Notes under the pieces: model-generated
Databases searched by the model: none
Told to the model about the DNA's origin: nothing
Seen by the model: only the letters and a program-made list of their open reading frames with translations
From: Oceaniovalibus guishaninsula JLT2003
Lineage (GTDB): Bacteria; Pseudomonadota; Alphaproteobacteria; Rhodobacterales; Rhodobacteraceae
Assembly (NCBI RefSeq): GCF_000299575.1
Contig: NZ_AMGO01000068.1
Coordinates: 1 to 64,000 of the forward strand
Direction of reading: 5' to 3'
Length of the DNA: 64,000 bases
Made by a program: the position numbers and the translations under genes
Part shown: positions 1-9,614 of the stretch, piece by piece
Layout of the letters: the number at the start of each line of letters is the position of its first letter
How positions within the stretch are numbered: position 1 is the first letter of the stretch

Positions 1-978
1 CAGTTGCTGCGCGGCGGAATAGTAAAGCCGGTTATAGTTCGTCCGCGCGATGGTCGTGGGCCGCCCGCCATCGGGCGTCATCTCGACCGACAGGGCGATG
101 TCGTAAAGGCTGGCGAAATCCTCGTGCAGATAGGGCAGCAATTCCTTCTCGCGCTCGGGGGTTTCGCAGGCGAACGGCTCCAGCGCGGCGGGGGTGACGA
201 TCCACGGGCTGATGGAGGTGGCGAAGGCCTTGGCCTGGAACGGCCCCAGCGGCTGATATTCCCAGGCTTGCAGATCGCGCGCCGACCAGTCGTTCAGCAG
301 CACATAGCCGAAGATCATCCGCTGGGCGCGGCTCGTGGTGATCGGCTCGCCCATCTTCGACGGCGTTCCGACGATGGCGCCCATCTCCAGTTCGATATCC
401 AGCCGCTTGCACGGCCCGAAGACCGGCATCTCGGCATCCTTGGCGCGGGTCTGGCCGTTCGGCCGGCGGATGTCGGTGCCCGACACCACCACCGTCGAGG
501 CGCGCCCGTTATAGCCGATGGGAATATGCAGCCAGTTCGGCGGCAGCGCGTTGTCGGCCCCCCGGAACAGGGTGCCGACATTGGTGGCGTGCTGGCGGCC
601 GGCATAGAAGTCGGTATATTCCACCACCTCCAGCGGCAGATGCAGGCGCGCGTCCCGCATCCGAACCAGCATCGGCCCCACCTCGTCGCGCCGGTCCGAC
701 CCTTCCGCCAGAAGCCCCGTCACCGCCTCGCGGAAGGCGGCCCAGGCATCCGGCCCCGCGGCCATCAGCGCGTTCCAGGACGGTCGGGCGAACAGCCCGT
801 CCGTCCCGGTCAGCCCGGCCCCTTCAGCGGCGCGGACATCGAGGATCATGTCGCCGATCGCCACGCCGCAGCGCGGATCGTCCCCGCCGGTCGAAAACAC
901 GCCATAGGGCAGGTTGTTCAGCGGAAACTCGGTCTCGGCCGAATTGGCGCTGTCCACCCAGCTTTTCTTTAGGGTCAT
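1..978 (-). CDS. fahA: Fumarylacetoacetase, 3' end outside window
   Basis: Fumarylacetoacetase, the last enzyme of tyrosine/homogentisate catabolism; it hydrolyses fumarylacetoacetate to fumarate and acetoacetate in the cytoplasm. Reading leftward from the ATG at 978, the protein begins MTLKKSWVDSANSAETEF. Further in I read GYNGRASTVVVSGTD, the metal-site stretch LDIELEMGAIVG and NDWSARDLQAWE, all typical of the family. About 326 codons are present with no stop before base 1, so the C-terminus (family about 400-430 aa) is outside the window. It begins 15 bp after the hmgA stop, so the two are probably one transcript. maiA (maleylacetoacetate isomerase) is not in the window. Confidence 0.95.
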   Translation of the reverse strand, partial: MTLKKSWVDSANSAETEFPLNNLPYGVFSTGGDDPRCGVAIGDMILDVRAAEGAGLTGTDGLFARPSWNALMAAGPDAWAAFREAVTGLLAEGSDRRDEVGPMLVRMRDARLHLPLEVVEYTDFYAGRQHATNVGTLFRGADNALPPNWLHIPIGYNGRASTVVVSGTDIRRPNGQTRAKDAEMPVFGPCKRLDIELEMGAIVGTPSKMGEPITTSRAQRMIFGYVLLNDWSARDLQAWEYQPLGPFQAKAFATSISPWIVTPAALEPFACETPEREKELLPYLHEDFASLYDIALSVEMTPDGGRPTTIARTNYNRLYYSAAQQL

Positions 979-993
979 TCGGTTTCCTTGGCC

Positions 994-2355
994 TTATTTG
1001 CGTCCGGGCGTGCCGTCGAACTTCTTTTCCAGCCCGGTCCAGCAATCCACGTAATCGTCCTGAAGCGGCGCCTCCTTGGCGGCGAACTCGGTCAGGTGCT
1101 GCGGGAACCGCGTCTCGAACATGAAGGACATGGTATCCTCCAGCTTCTCGGGCTTCAGGTCGGCGTTGGACGCCTTCTCGAACGCCTCGCGGTCGGGGCC
1201 GTGCGGCAGCATCATGTTGTGCAGGCTCATGCCGCCCGGAACGAAGCCCTGCGGCTTGGCGTCGTATTGCCCGTGGATGTTGCCCATCAGCTCGGACATG
1301 ACGTTCTTGTGATACCACGGCGGGCGGAACGTGTCCTCCATCGTCATCCAGCGGTCACGGAACAGCGCGAAGTCGATATTGGCCGTCCCCGCCACGCCCG
1401 ACGGCGCCGTCAGCACGGTAAAGATCGACGGATCGGGATGATCGAACAGGATCGCGCCGATGGGGCAGTAATCGTTCATGTCGTATTTGACCGGCGCGTA
1501 GTTGCCGTGCCAGGCCACCACGTCCAGCGGCGATTGTGCGATGTCGCAGGTGTGAAACTGTCCGCACCACTTGATCGTCATGGTCGAAGGCGCCTCGCGG
1601 TCCTCGAACGCGGCCACCGGCGTCTTGAAGTCGCGGCGGTTGGCCATGCAGTTGGCGCCGATCGGGCCGCGCGACGGCAGCTCGAACTTCTGGCCATAGT
1701 TTTCGCAGACGAATCCGCGCGCCGGCCCTTCCAGAACCTCGACCCGGTAGACCAGGCCGCGCGGGATGATGGCGATTTCCTGCGGCTTCAGGTCGATCAC
1801 CCCCAGCTCGGTGGCGAACCGCAGCCGGCCGTCCTGCGGCACGACCAGAAGCTCGCTGTCGGCCGAGAAGAAATATTCGTCCTTCATCGAATCGGTGACG
1901 AGGTAGATATGGCTGGCCATGCCCACCTGCGTGTTCACGTCGCCCGCCGTCGTCATGGTGCGCATGCCGGTCAGCCAGGTCAGCCGTTCCTGCGAATGGG
2001 GCACCGGATCCCAGCGGTACTGGCCCAGGCTGGTCACGTCGCCCAGCACGTGCGGCGCGGATTTCCAGTAGGGCAGGTCGATCCGCTTGTAGCGCGACGA
2101 ATGCTTGACCGACGGGCGGATGCGATAGCACCAGGTCCGTTCGTTCTGATGGCTCGGCGCGGTAAAGGCGGTGCCCGACAACTGTTCGCCGTAAAGCCCG
2201 TAATTCACTTTCTGCGGGCTGTTGCGGCCCTGCGGCAAGGCGCCCGGAAGCGCCTCGGTCTCGAAATCGTTGCCGAAGCCCGGCATGTAACCTTCGGTCG
2301 TGCCAACGGGCGTGGCAGCCGAGGTGAGTCCGGTCTGGGGTCGCTGCTCGTTCAT
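994..2355 (-). CDS. hmgA: Homogentisate 1,2-dioxygenase
   Basis: Iron(II) enzyme that opens the ring of homogentisate to maleylacetoacetate, the central step of tyrosine and phenylalanine breakdown. The 453-aa length matches the family. Recognisable stretches are [20 protein letters not shown] and [13 protein letters not shown] near the N-terminus, and [18 protein letters not shown] plus [15 protein letters not shown] in the C-terminal half; the latter hold conserved residues around the iron site. It is the first gene of the leftward hmgA-fahA transcript. It diverges from a MarR-type regulator 81 bp away, and a promoter-operator is readable between them, so repression relieved by a pathway intermediate is likely. 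Confidence 0.97.
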   Translation of the reverse strand: MNEQRPQTGLTSAATPVGTTEGYMPGFGNDFETEALPGALPQGRNSPQKVNYGLYGEQLSGTAFTAPSHQNERTWCYRIRPSVKHSSRYKRIDLPYWKSAPHVLGDVTSLGQYRWDPVPHSQERLTWLTGMRTMTTAGDVNTQVGMASHIYLVTDSMKDEYFFSADSELLVVPQDGRLRFATELGVIDLKPQEIAIIPRGLVYRVEVLEGPARGFVCENYGQKFELPSRGPIGANCMANRRDFKTPVAAFEDREAPSTMTIKWCGQFHTCDIAQSPLDVVAWHGNYAPVKYDMNDYCPIGAILFDHPDPSIFTVLTAPSGVAGTANIDFALFRDRWMTMEDTFRPPWYHKNVMSELMGNIHGQYDAKPQGFVPGGMSLHNMMLPHGPDREAFEKASNADLKPEKLEDTMSFMFETRFPQHLTEFAAKEAPLQDDYVDCWTGLEKKFDGTPGRK

Positions 2356-2396
2356 GGAAAACTCCGTTCATGGGCACTGGCCTGACGCTGCGGCGA

Positions 2397-2425
2397 ATCG
2401 TAATGGTTCTATTTGTAACTAACAA
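2397..2425 (-). promoter_or_regulatory. hmgA promoter with MarR-type operator in the spacer
   Basis: On the minus strand TTGTTA (2425-2420) is followed by exactly 17 bp and TACGAT (2402-2397), a good sigma-70-like pair firing toward hmgA. The spacer holds GTTACAAATAGAACCA (2419-2404), with GGTT/AACC-like arms 8 bp apart. The same 16-mer with two changes sits in the same position in the promoter of the TRAP transporter at 2894-2922. The neighbouring MarR regulator is the obvious candidate to bind both. Binding is inferred. Confidence 0.7.
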
Positions 2426-2436
2426 GCGAGGTCGCG

Positions 2437-2865
2437 ATGCCTGCCGATTTCAGGCTGGAAACGTTCCTGCCCTACCTGCTGAACCGCGCCGCCGAAAAGG
2501 CCAGCCTGGATTTCGCCAGGGCCTACAGGGACCGCTATGGAATGCTGCGGACCGAATGGCGCGTGCTGGTGCATCTGGGCCGGTTCGGCGACATGACCGC
2601 GTCGCAGATCGGCGCGCGCGCCGGCATCCACAAGACCAAGATCAGCCGCGCCGTGGCCGCGCTGGAACAGCGCCGCTTCCTTCGCCGTCTGAACGTCGAG
2701 GACGACCGCCGCCGCGCGATGCTGTCGCTGACCCCGGCAGGGCGCGACGCGCATGACGACCTGACACGCGCCGCCGCCGCCCACGACGCGGCGATGACCG
2801 AAGGGTTCACCGCCGCCGAACTGGATACCTTGCGCGACTGCCTGCGCCGCATCGCCGGGCTTTGA
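2437..2865 (+). CDS. MarR-family regulator, probable repressor of the homogentisate genes
   Basis: A 142-aa winged-helix regulator of MarR size. The recognition part reads DMTASQIGARAGIHKTKISR (about residues 49-68). It is followed by the wing DDRRRAMLSLTPAGRDAHDDL (split here only by description: DDRRRAMLSL then TPAGRDAHDDL), characteristic of MarR proteins. It is divergent from hmgA. A GCGAGG ribosome site precedes the ATG. HmgR-type regulators beside hmgA usually respond to homogentisate or a related aromatic acid, but the ligand cannot be read from this sequence. The shared operator suggests that it also controls the TRAP genes downstream. Confidence 0.85.
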   Translation: MPADFRLETFLPYLLNRAAEKASLDFARAYRDRYGMLRTEWRVLVHLGRFGDMTASQIGARAGIHKTKISRAVAALEQRRFLRRLNVEDDRRRAMLSLTPAGRDAHDDLTRAAAAHDAAMTEGFTAAELDTLRDCLRRIAGL

Positions 2866-2893
2866 CGGCGTCCTTGCAAAACCCGCGGGCCTG

Positions 2894-2922
2894 TTGATGG
2901 TTACAAAACGAACCACTAGGCG
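2894..2922 (+). promoter_or_regulatory. TRAP-operon promoter with the same MarR-type operator
   Basis: TTGATG (2894-2899), a 17-bp spacer and TAGGCG (2917-2922) point toward dctP. The spacer begins with GTTACAAAACGAACCA (2900-2915), which matches the hmgA operator at 14 of 16 positions and occupies the same place directly after the -35 element. GGTT-N8-AACC makes it a nearly perfect inverted repeat. Confidence 0.65.
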
Positions 2923-2981
2923 GACCGGACCTTGCGACCGGACCTGCCTTCGGATCGCGAATGATATGGGGAGGGATAAGA

Positions 2982-3995
2982 ATGATACGCATGTTCGCCG
3001 CCGCCGGGGCCGTCGCAATGGTCTCGACGCCGCTGTTCGCCGCCGATGTCGATCTGGTGATGTCAAGCTGGCTGCCGCCGCGCCATCCGATTGTCGTCAA
3101 CGCCATGAAGCCCTGGGCCGAGGAGGTCGAGGAAGTGACCGAAGGCCGCGTGTCGGTGCGCGTGCTCGGCTCGCCCCTGGGTGCGCCGCCTGCGCATTTC
3201 GACATGGCCCGCGACGGCGTGGCCGACATCACCTATGGCCTGCATTCCTTCACCCAGGACGACCGCTTCGACGCGTCCGAGGTCGGCCAGTTCTCGTTCA
3301 TCGGCGACGACGCGGTCGAGGCGTCCAAGGCGTTCTGGACCGTCTATACCGAGGATCTGGGCGCGATCGAGGATCACGCCGGCACCAAGCTGCTGGGCCT
3401 GTTCGTCCACGGCCCCGGCCTTTATCACAACAACCAGCGCAAGATCGAGGCGCCGGGCGACTTCGCCGGCCTGAAGATCCGCGTGCCCGGCGGCTATCCG
3501 GCCGTGTTGATGGAGGGTCTGGGCAGCACCCCCGTCTTCATGCCCTCGACCGAGGTTTACGAACAGCTTTCGCGCGGCGTCATCGACGGCGCGACCTTCA
3601 CCTACGAGGCGCTGACCGCCTTCAACCTGACCGACGACATCAAGTATTCGATGACCCTGCCCGGCGGCATCTACAACACCACCTGGTTTCTGGTGATGAA
3701 CGAAGGCAAGTGGAACCAGATCAGCCCCGAAGACCAGCAGGCGATCATGGACATTTCCGGTCTGGCCTTCGCCGAACGCGTCGGCAAGGCCTGGAACGAT
3801 GCCGACGACAACGCCCGCGCCGAGATCGAGGAAGCGGGGATCGAGCTTTACGAGGCGAACGACGAGGTTCTGGGCACCATCCGCGAGGTCGCGAACCGGC
3901 TGGAACAGGATTGGGCCGACGCCCTGCCCGACGGCAAGGACGGCACCGCCGCGCTGGCCCGCCTGCGCGACATGACCGGCGTGGCGGCCGAGTAA
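2982..3995 (+). CDS. TRAP transporter solute-binding protein (DctP family)
   Basis: Periplasmic receptor of a tripartite ATP-independent transporter. I start it at the ATG at 2982 rather than 2961, because GGGAGG (2969-2974) is a ribosome site for 2982 and the resulting protein begins with a signal peptide, MIRMFAAAGAVAMVSTPLFA followed by ADVDL. The mature protein has the DctP layout, including the SRGVIDGATFTYEAL stretch. About 337 aa, family-typical. It is the first gene of a dctP-dctQ-dctM operon with overlapping stop and start codons. The substrate is unknown; the MarR operator shared with hmgA suggests an aromatic acid of the tyrosine pathway. Confidence 0.92.
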   Translation: MIRMFAAAGAVAMVSTPLFAADVDLVMSSWLPPRHPIVVNAMKPWAEEVEEVTEGRVSVRVLGSPLGAPPAHFDMARDGVADITYGLHSFTQDDRFDASEVGQFSFIGDDAVEASKAFWTVYTEDLGAIEDHAGTKLLGLFVHGPGLYHNNQRKIEAPGDFAGLKIRVPGGYPAVLMEGLGSTPVFMPSTEVYEQLSRGVIDGATFTYEALTAFNLTDDIKYSMTLPGGIYNTTWFLVMNEGKWNQISPEDQQAIMDISGLAFAERVGKAWNDADDNARAEIEEAGIELYEANDEVLGTIREVANRLEQDWADALPDGKDGTAALARLRDMTGVAAE

Positions 3996-4444
3996 TGGGG
4001 CGCGCCGTCGCCGCCACGCTCGAAATCGTCTCGGCCGTCCTGCTGATCGGTCTGATCGGCGTGACGGTCGTGGACGTGATCGGCCGCTATGTCTTCGACG
4101 CGCCGCTGACCGGCGCGTTCGAGATCACCGAACTGCTGCTGGGGGCGCTGGTCTTCGCGGCCCTGCCCCTGGTCAGCCGTGCGGGCGAACACGTGGAGGT
4201 GGACATCCTCGCCGTCCTGTTGCCCGCCCGCGTGTCGGCGGCGCTGTTGTGGCTGGCGGCCCTGCTGGCGGCGGTCGTCCTGGCGTATTTCGCCTGGCAA
4301 CTGTTCCACCTGTCCCAGCAGCAGCGCGCGGCGGGGTCGGTCTCCATGTCGCTGGGGGTGCCTCTGTCGCCGCTGGCGGTCTTCGGCGCGGCGGCCTGCC
4401 TGCTGGCGGCGATCTACGGCTTCGTCCGGGCGATGCGCGCATGA
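3995..4444 (+). CDS. TRAP transporter small permease (DctQ family)
   Basis: Small membrane subunit (149 aa) that joins the receptor to the large permease. The start codon overlaps the dctP stop by one base (TAATG). Four hydrophobic segments are readable: about residues 5-27 (TLEIVSAVLLIGLIGVTVVD), 43-62, 81-105 and 122-145. The first is followed by VIGRYVFDAPLTGAFEITEL, which contains the conserved RY-F and E-TE pattern of DctQ proteins. It overlaps the large permease by an ATGA. Confidence 0.92.
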   Translation: MGRAVAATLEIVSAVLLIGLIGVTVVDVIGRYVFDAPLTGAFEITELLLGALVFAALPLVSRAGEHVEVDILAVLLPARVSAALLWLAALLAAVVLAYFAWQLFHLSQQQRAAGSVSMSLGVPLSPLAVFGAAACLLAAIYGFVRAMRA

Positions 4445-5748
4445 CCGTTTCCCTAATCGGCATTGCCGTCCTGCTGGTGCTGGTCTTCGCGCGCGTTCCC
4501 ATCGGCTTCGCGATGGCGCTGGTGGGCACGGTCGGCTTTGCGTCCATGCGCGGCTGGGACGCCACCGGCGCGATGGTCGGAACCACCGTCTTCGACACCG
4601 GCCTCAGCTATACGCTGTCGGTCGTGCCGCTGTTCATCCTGATGGGCAATGTGCTGGCGCAATCGGGCATCGCGCACGGCCTGTTCGCCGGCGCCGACCG
4701 CATCTTCGGACGGATGAAGGGCGGCCTGGCGCTGGCCACCGTCCTCAGTTGCGGCGGCTTCTCGGCGGTGTCCGGCTCGTCGCTGGCGACCGCCGCCACG
4801 ATGAGCCAGGTCGCCCTGCCCCCGATGCGGCGCTTCGGCTATTCCGACAGCCTCGCCGCGGGGTCCATCGCCGCGGGCGGCACGCTGGGCATCCTGATCC
4901 CGCCGTCGATCATCCTCATCATCTATGGCCTCATCACCGAAAGCGATATCGGCGACCTGTTCATCGCGGGCCTTCTGCCCGGCGCATTGGGCATCGTGCT
5001 TTACATGGTCGCGGTCATGGTGACGGTGCGCCTGCGTCCGGGCACCGCGCCCGACGTGACCGACCCGCGCCCGATGACGCGCCGCGACGTGACGGGCGTT
5101 CTGGGCACGCTGGCGCTGTTCGCGTTCATCATGGGCGGCATCTACGGCGGCTTCTTCACCCCAATCGAGGCGGGCGGCATGGGCGCCGCCTTCGCTATCG
5201 TGCTGGCGCTGGTCATTCGCGGCCTGACGCGGCGCGGCGCGCGGACGGCCGTGATCGGCACGATCCGGTCCACCGCGATGATCTTCGCCATCATCATCGG
5301 CGCCGAGATATTCTCGACCTTCGTCAACTTCGCCGGGCTTCCCGACGCGCTGGTCGGTTTCATCTACGACCTCGACATTTCCGCCTGGGCGGTGATCGCG
5401 GTGATGGTGCTGATCTATCTGGTCATGGGCTGCGTGTTCGAAAGCCTGTCGATGATTCTGCTGACAGTGCCGGTCTTCTATCCGGTGGTGGCGCAGCTCG
5501 ATTTCGGCAGCGGCGTGCTGGGCGATCCCGACGCGGTGCTGATCTGGTTCGCCATCGTCGTCGTCGTCGTGACCGAAATCAGCCTCATCACGCCGCCCGT
5601 GGGCATGAACGTCTTCGTCATGCGCTCGGTCATTCCCGACATCGAGCTGATGACCGTGTTCCGCGGCGTGCTGCCCTTCTGGATCGCCGACATCGTCCGG
5701 CTGATCCTGCTGGTGACGATCCCGTGGTTCTCGCTGGGGCTGCTGTGA
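4441..5748 (+). CDS. TRAP transporter large permease (DctM family)
   Basis: Catalytic membrane subunit of the TRAP importer, 435 aa with about a dozen hydrophobic helices. The ATG at 4441 overlaps the dctQ stop (ATGA). Family hallmarks include SVVPLFILMGNVLAQSG, SCGGFSAVSGSSLATAATMS, AGGTLGILIPPSIILIIYG, FFTPIEAGGMGA and, near the end, LITPPVGMNVFVM. These residues line the substrate and sodium sites in characterised members. It completes a three-gene transporter. Confidence 0.94.
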   Translation: MTVSLIGIAVLLVLVFARVPIGFAMALVGTVGFASMRGWDATGAMVGTTVFDTGLSYTLSVVPLFILMGNVLAQSGIAHGLFAGADRIFGRMKGGLALATVLSCGGFSAVSGSSLATAATMSQVALPPMRRFGYSDSLAAGSIAAGGTLGILIPPSIILIIYGLITESDIGDLFIAGLLPGALGIVLYMVAVMVTVRLRPGTAPDVTDPRPMTRRDVTGVLGTLALFAFIMGGIYGGFFTPIEAGGMGAAFAIVLALVIRGLTRRGARTAVIGTIRSTAMIFAIIIGAEIFSTFVNFAGLPDALVGFIYDLDISAWAVIAVMVLIYLVMGCVFESLSMILLTVPVFYPVVAQLDFGSGVLGDPDAVLIWFAIVVVVVTEISLITPPVGMNVFVMRSVIPDIELMTVFRGVLPFWIADIVRLILLVTIPWFSLGLL

Positions 5749-5782
5749 CCGGGGCGGCCGGGCGGATCGGGGGCGGCGCCGG

Positions 5783-6466
5783 ATGACCGACCAGACCGAC
5801 CGCGCCGCCGACCGCCGCCCCTTCACCACGGCGGAAATCGGCGCGATCGCGCATCTCTACCGGGGCGAGGTCTATCGCAGCACCATCTGGCGCACGCGGC
5901 TCGACACCACGACGAACTGGTCGGTCGTCACTCTGGGCATCGCCGTGTCGGTGTCGTTCGCCAGCGAAAACGCGTCGCCCTTCCCGCTGGTCCTGTCGGG
6001 GCTGCTGATCCTGTTCCTGCTGCTGCTCGAAGCGCGGCGATACCGCTATTTCAACGTCTGGCGCGCCCGCGCCCGCTGGATGGAGACGCATTTCTACGCC
6101 CCCATGCTGGTCGAGGGCGACCTGCATGTCGAGGATCAGTGGCAGGACGTTCTGGCGCGCGACTATTACCGCCCGCATTACCACATCGGCCTGACACGCG
6201 CCGTCGGGCGCAGGCTGCGGCGCAACTATCTGTGGCTGCTGCTGTTCCTGTCGCTGGCCTATCTGGGCAAGATCACCGTCCACCCCGAACCCGTCGCCCG
6301 CTTCGCCGACCTTCCCGCGCGCGCCGCCCTCGGCCCGGTGCCGGGCTGGATCGTCCTGGCCATCGGCGTCGCCTACAACGCCTTTCTGGTCCTGCTGGCG
6401 ATGGCCACCTGGTGGTTCGACCGGCGCAAGCACCGCGACAGGACCAGCCATTCGCATATGGGCTGA
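5783..6466 (+). CDS. DUF2270 integral membrane protein
   Basis: 227-aa protein matching the DUF2270 family by its YRGEVYRSTIWRTRLDTTTNW opening (given in two parts: YRGEVYRST and IWRTRLDTTTNW) and the central RYRYFNVWRARARWME and RDYYRPHYHIG motifs. It has hydrophobic segments at about residues 49-78, 150-168 and 190-214. The function of the family is unknown. It follows the TRAP large permease by 34 bp in the same direction and ends 9 bp from the convergent hppD stop, so it probably rides on the TRAP transcript. No catalytic motif is visible. Confidence 0.8.
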   Translation: MTDQTDRAADRRPFTTAEIGAIAHLYRGEVYRSTIWRTRLDTTTNWSVVTLGIAVSVSFASENASPFPLVLSGLLILFLLLLEARRYRYFNVWRARARWMETHFYAPMLVEGDLHVEDQWQDVLARDYYRPHYHIGLTRAVGRRLRRNYLWLLLFLSLAYLGKITVHPEPVARFADLPARAALGPVPGWIVLAIGVAYNAFLVLLAMATWWFDRRKHRDRTSHSHMG

Positions 6467-6475
6467 CCCCGGCCC

Positions 6476-7579
<1,104 letters not shown>

Positions 7580-7623
7580 GGCATCCTCCCTGATTCCCTC
7601 GGGTTGCATCCATAACATGAAAC

Positions 7624-7656
7624 GCGCCCCGGCGGCGTGCAATCCCGCCGGGGCGC
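7624..7656 (-). terminator. Rho-independent-like hairpin ending the alkylsulfatase operon
   Basis: A perfect 12-bp inverted repeat, GCGCCCCGGCGG (7624-7635) and CCGCCGGGGCGC (7645-7656), with a 9-base loop. It starts six bases after the alkylsulfatase stop. In the direction of transcription it is followed by GTTTCATG, a weak T run. It separates the alkylsulfatase operon from hppD. Confidence 0.7.
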
Positions 7657-7661
7657 CGCCG

Positions 7662-9614
7662 TCAATCCGTCACGATGTCGAACCAAAACTCGAAATCGTC
7701 GAGCAGCCCAAGGAACGCCATCAGCCGGTCCCGGTCCCCCTCGATCGTGACATCGCCGGCGGCGATCGCATCGGGAAAGGTCGTCTGTTGCAGGTTGATC
7801 CGGTCCAGCGTGGCGCGGTCCAGCGTGACTGTGGCCTGCGCGTCGTCCTCCTGCACGTCCATGCGGTAATTCATCACCCCGTTCGCGACTTCGACCGCAA
7901 AGGTTTCGTCCACGTCCGGCATGACGAAGTTCAGCGCGATGTCGGCATCCGCCGCGCGCGGATGATCGAGCCGCATCGCCAGATAATCCAGATACATCTC
8001 GATGGGCACCGACCGGATGATGTCGGCCGAGGCCGTCTGCGCCGTGGCGCCCCGCGTCACCCCCTGCCGCAATTCCTGCGCGCCGGTCAGATAGAAGTTC
8101 CGCCAGGGCCCGCTTTCGGCCTGATAGCCGAGCTGCGTATAGACATCCGCCAGCAACTCCCGCGCCTCGGTATTCTCGCTATCCGCAAAGACCAGATGGT
8201 TCAGCGCGGTGGCGGCCCAGCGGTAATTGCCGGCGTCATGATCGGCGCGCGCCTTGTCGATCACCGCATCCGCCCCGCCGGCATAGCGTACGAAGGCGGC
8301 CCCTTCCTCGGCGGGCGGCAATTCGTGAAGCTCGGCCGGATTGCCGCTGAACCAGCCGAAGTAAAGCTGATACTGCGCCTTGGCGTTGTGGCTGACGGTG
8401 CCGTAATAGCCGCGATTGGCGAATTCGGTCGCCAGGCTTTCGGGCAGCGCGATTTCTTCGGCGATCTCCAGCATGGTCAGGCCCTTGTTGGCCAGGCGCA
8501 GCGTCTCGTCGTGGATATAGCGATAGGTGTCGCGGTGCTTTTCCCAGAACTCCACGATCTCGGCATTGCCCCATGTCGGCCAGTGATGGCTGCCGAAGCT
8601 GACCTCGACCGCGTCGCCATAGCGGCCGATCACGTCATGGATGTATTTCGCCCACAGATCGCCCGACCGCACCTTCGTGCCGCGCAGCGTATACAGGTTG
8701 TGAAGGACGTGGTTGATGATCTCGGCCTGCATCAGCGCCTTGTGCGCGGGCAGCCAGAACATGAACTCGGACGGCGCTTCGGCTCCCGGCGTGTTCAGGA
8801 ACACCATCTCGACGCCGTCCACTTCCATCTCGGTCGGGGTGTCGGCGATGACGATCGTCGGCTCGATCAGCGTGATCGTGCCCGACGATGTGGTGGTGCC
8901 AAGGCCGCTGCCGATCATCCCCTCGGGGCCCTTGGGCAGCAGGTTGCCGAACATGTAGCTCGCCCGCCGGCTCATCGCGTTGCCGGCGATCAGGTTCTCG
9001 CCGATCGCCTCCTCGACGAAGCCTTCGGGCGCGATGACGGGAATGTCGCGCGCGGCCACCTCCTCGGGGGTGACGATGCCCTTGATCCCGCCGAAATGGT
9101 CGGCATGGCTATGGGTCAGGATGACGGCCGAAACCGGCAGGTCCGCCACCTTTTCGCGCAGCAGCGCCCATCCCGCCGCGGCCGTCTGCGTCGAGATCAG
9201 CGGATCGACGACGATCCAGCCGCTGTCGCCGCGGATGAAGCTCATCACCGACAGGTCGAAATTGCGGACCTGATAGATCCCGTCCGTCACCTCGAACAAT
9301 CCGGTGATGTGGTTCAGCTTGCCCTGCCGCCAGAGGCTGGGATTGGCCGTGTCGGGCGCGTCGCCTTGCAGGAAATCCATCGCCTCGACATCCCAGACGG
9401 TGCGTCCGTCCGCGTCGGCGATGCTTCCGCCCGGCAGCGGCGCGATGAACCCGCGCTCGGCATCCTCGAAATCCGTCCGGTCGTCGAAGGGCAGCGCGTC
9501 CAGCACCGCGCGATTGGCCGCCTTCGTGCTTTCGCTCGCTTCCTGCGCTGTGGCGGGCACGACCGGGACTGCCATCGCGCAGGCCAGCAACATGGCGCGA
9601 TATGTCTGTCTCAT
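7662..9614 (-). CDS. Secreted alkyl sulfatase (SdsA1/BDS1-type metallo-beta-lactamase fold)
   Basis: 650-aa zinc hydrolase that cleaves primary alkyl sulfates such as dodecyl sulfate to the alcohol plus sulfate. The ATG at 9614 follows GGGAGGAAGG and opens a signal peptide (MRQTYRAMLLACAMAVPVVP, then ATAQ), so it acts in the periplasm. The binuclear zinc motif THSHADHFGG lies at about residues 167-176 and the second histidine pair at SFGSHHWPTWGN. The central EWLR-type helical dimer region and a C-terminal SCP2-like domain complete the family layout. It is the last gene of the operon, and its ATG overlaps the TetR stop (ATGA). Confidence 0.9.
   Translation of the reverse strand: MRQTYRAMLLACAMAVPVVPATAQEASESTKAANRAVLDALPFDDRTDFEDAERGFIAPLPGGSIADADGRTVWDVEAMDFLQGDAPDTANPSLWRQGKLNHITGLFEVTDGIYQVRNFDLSVMSFIRGDSGWIVVDPLISTQTAAAGWALLREKVADLPVSAVILTHSHADHFGGIKGIVTPEEVAARDIPVIAPEGFVEEAIGENLIAGNAMSRRASYMFGNLLPKGPEGMIGSGLGTTTSSGTITLIEPTIVIADTPTEMEVDGVEMVFLNTPGAEAPSEFMFWLPAHKALMQAEIINHVLHNLYTLRGTKVRSGDLWAKYIHDVIGRYGDAVEVSFGSHHWPTWGNAEIVEFWEKHRDTYRYIHDETLRLANKGLTMLEIAEEIALPESLATEFANRGYYGTVSHNAKAQYQLYFGWFSGNPAELHELPPAEEGAAFVRYAGGADAVIDKARADHDAGNYRWAATALNHLVFADSENTEARELLADVYTQLGYQAESGPWRNFYLTGAQELRQGVTRGATAQTASADIIRSVPIEMYLDYLAMRLDHPRAADADIALNFVMPDVDETFAVEVANGVMNYRMDVQEDDAQATVTLDRATLDRINLQQTTFPDAIAAGDVTIEGDRDRLMAFLGLLDDFEFWFDIVTD

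Noticed and set aside
2961-2981. ATG at 2961 as start of the first dctP
   Set aside because: It would place the ribosome site inside the gene and put a polar stretch before the signal peptide; 2982 fits both.
7602-7617. GGTT-N8-AACA upstream of hppD as a third MarR operator
   Set aside because: The arms fit, but the inner bases do not match the two good sites and no -35/-10 pair surrounds it in the same geometry; kept only as a weak possibility.
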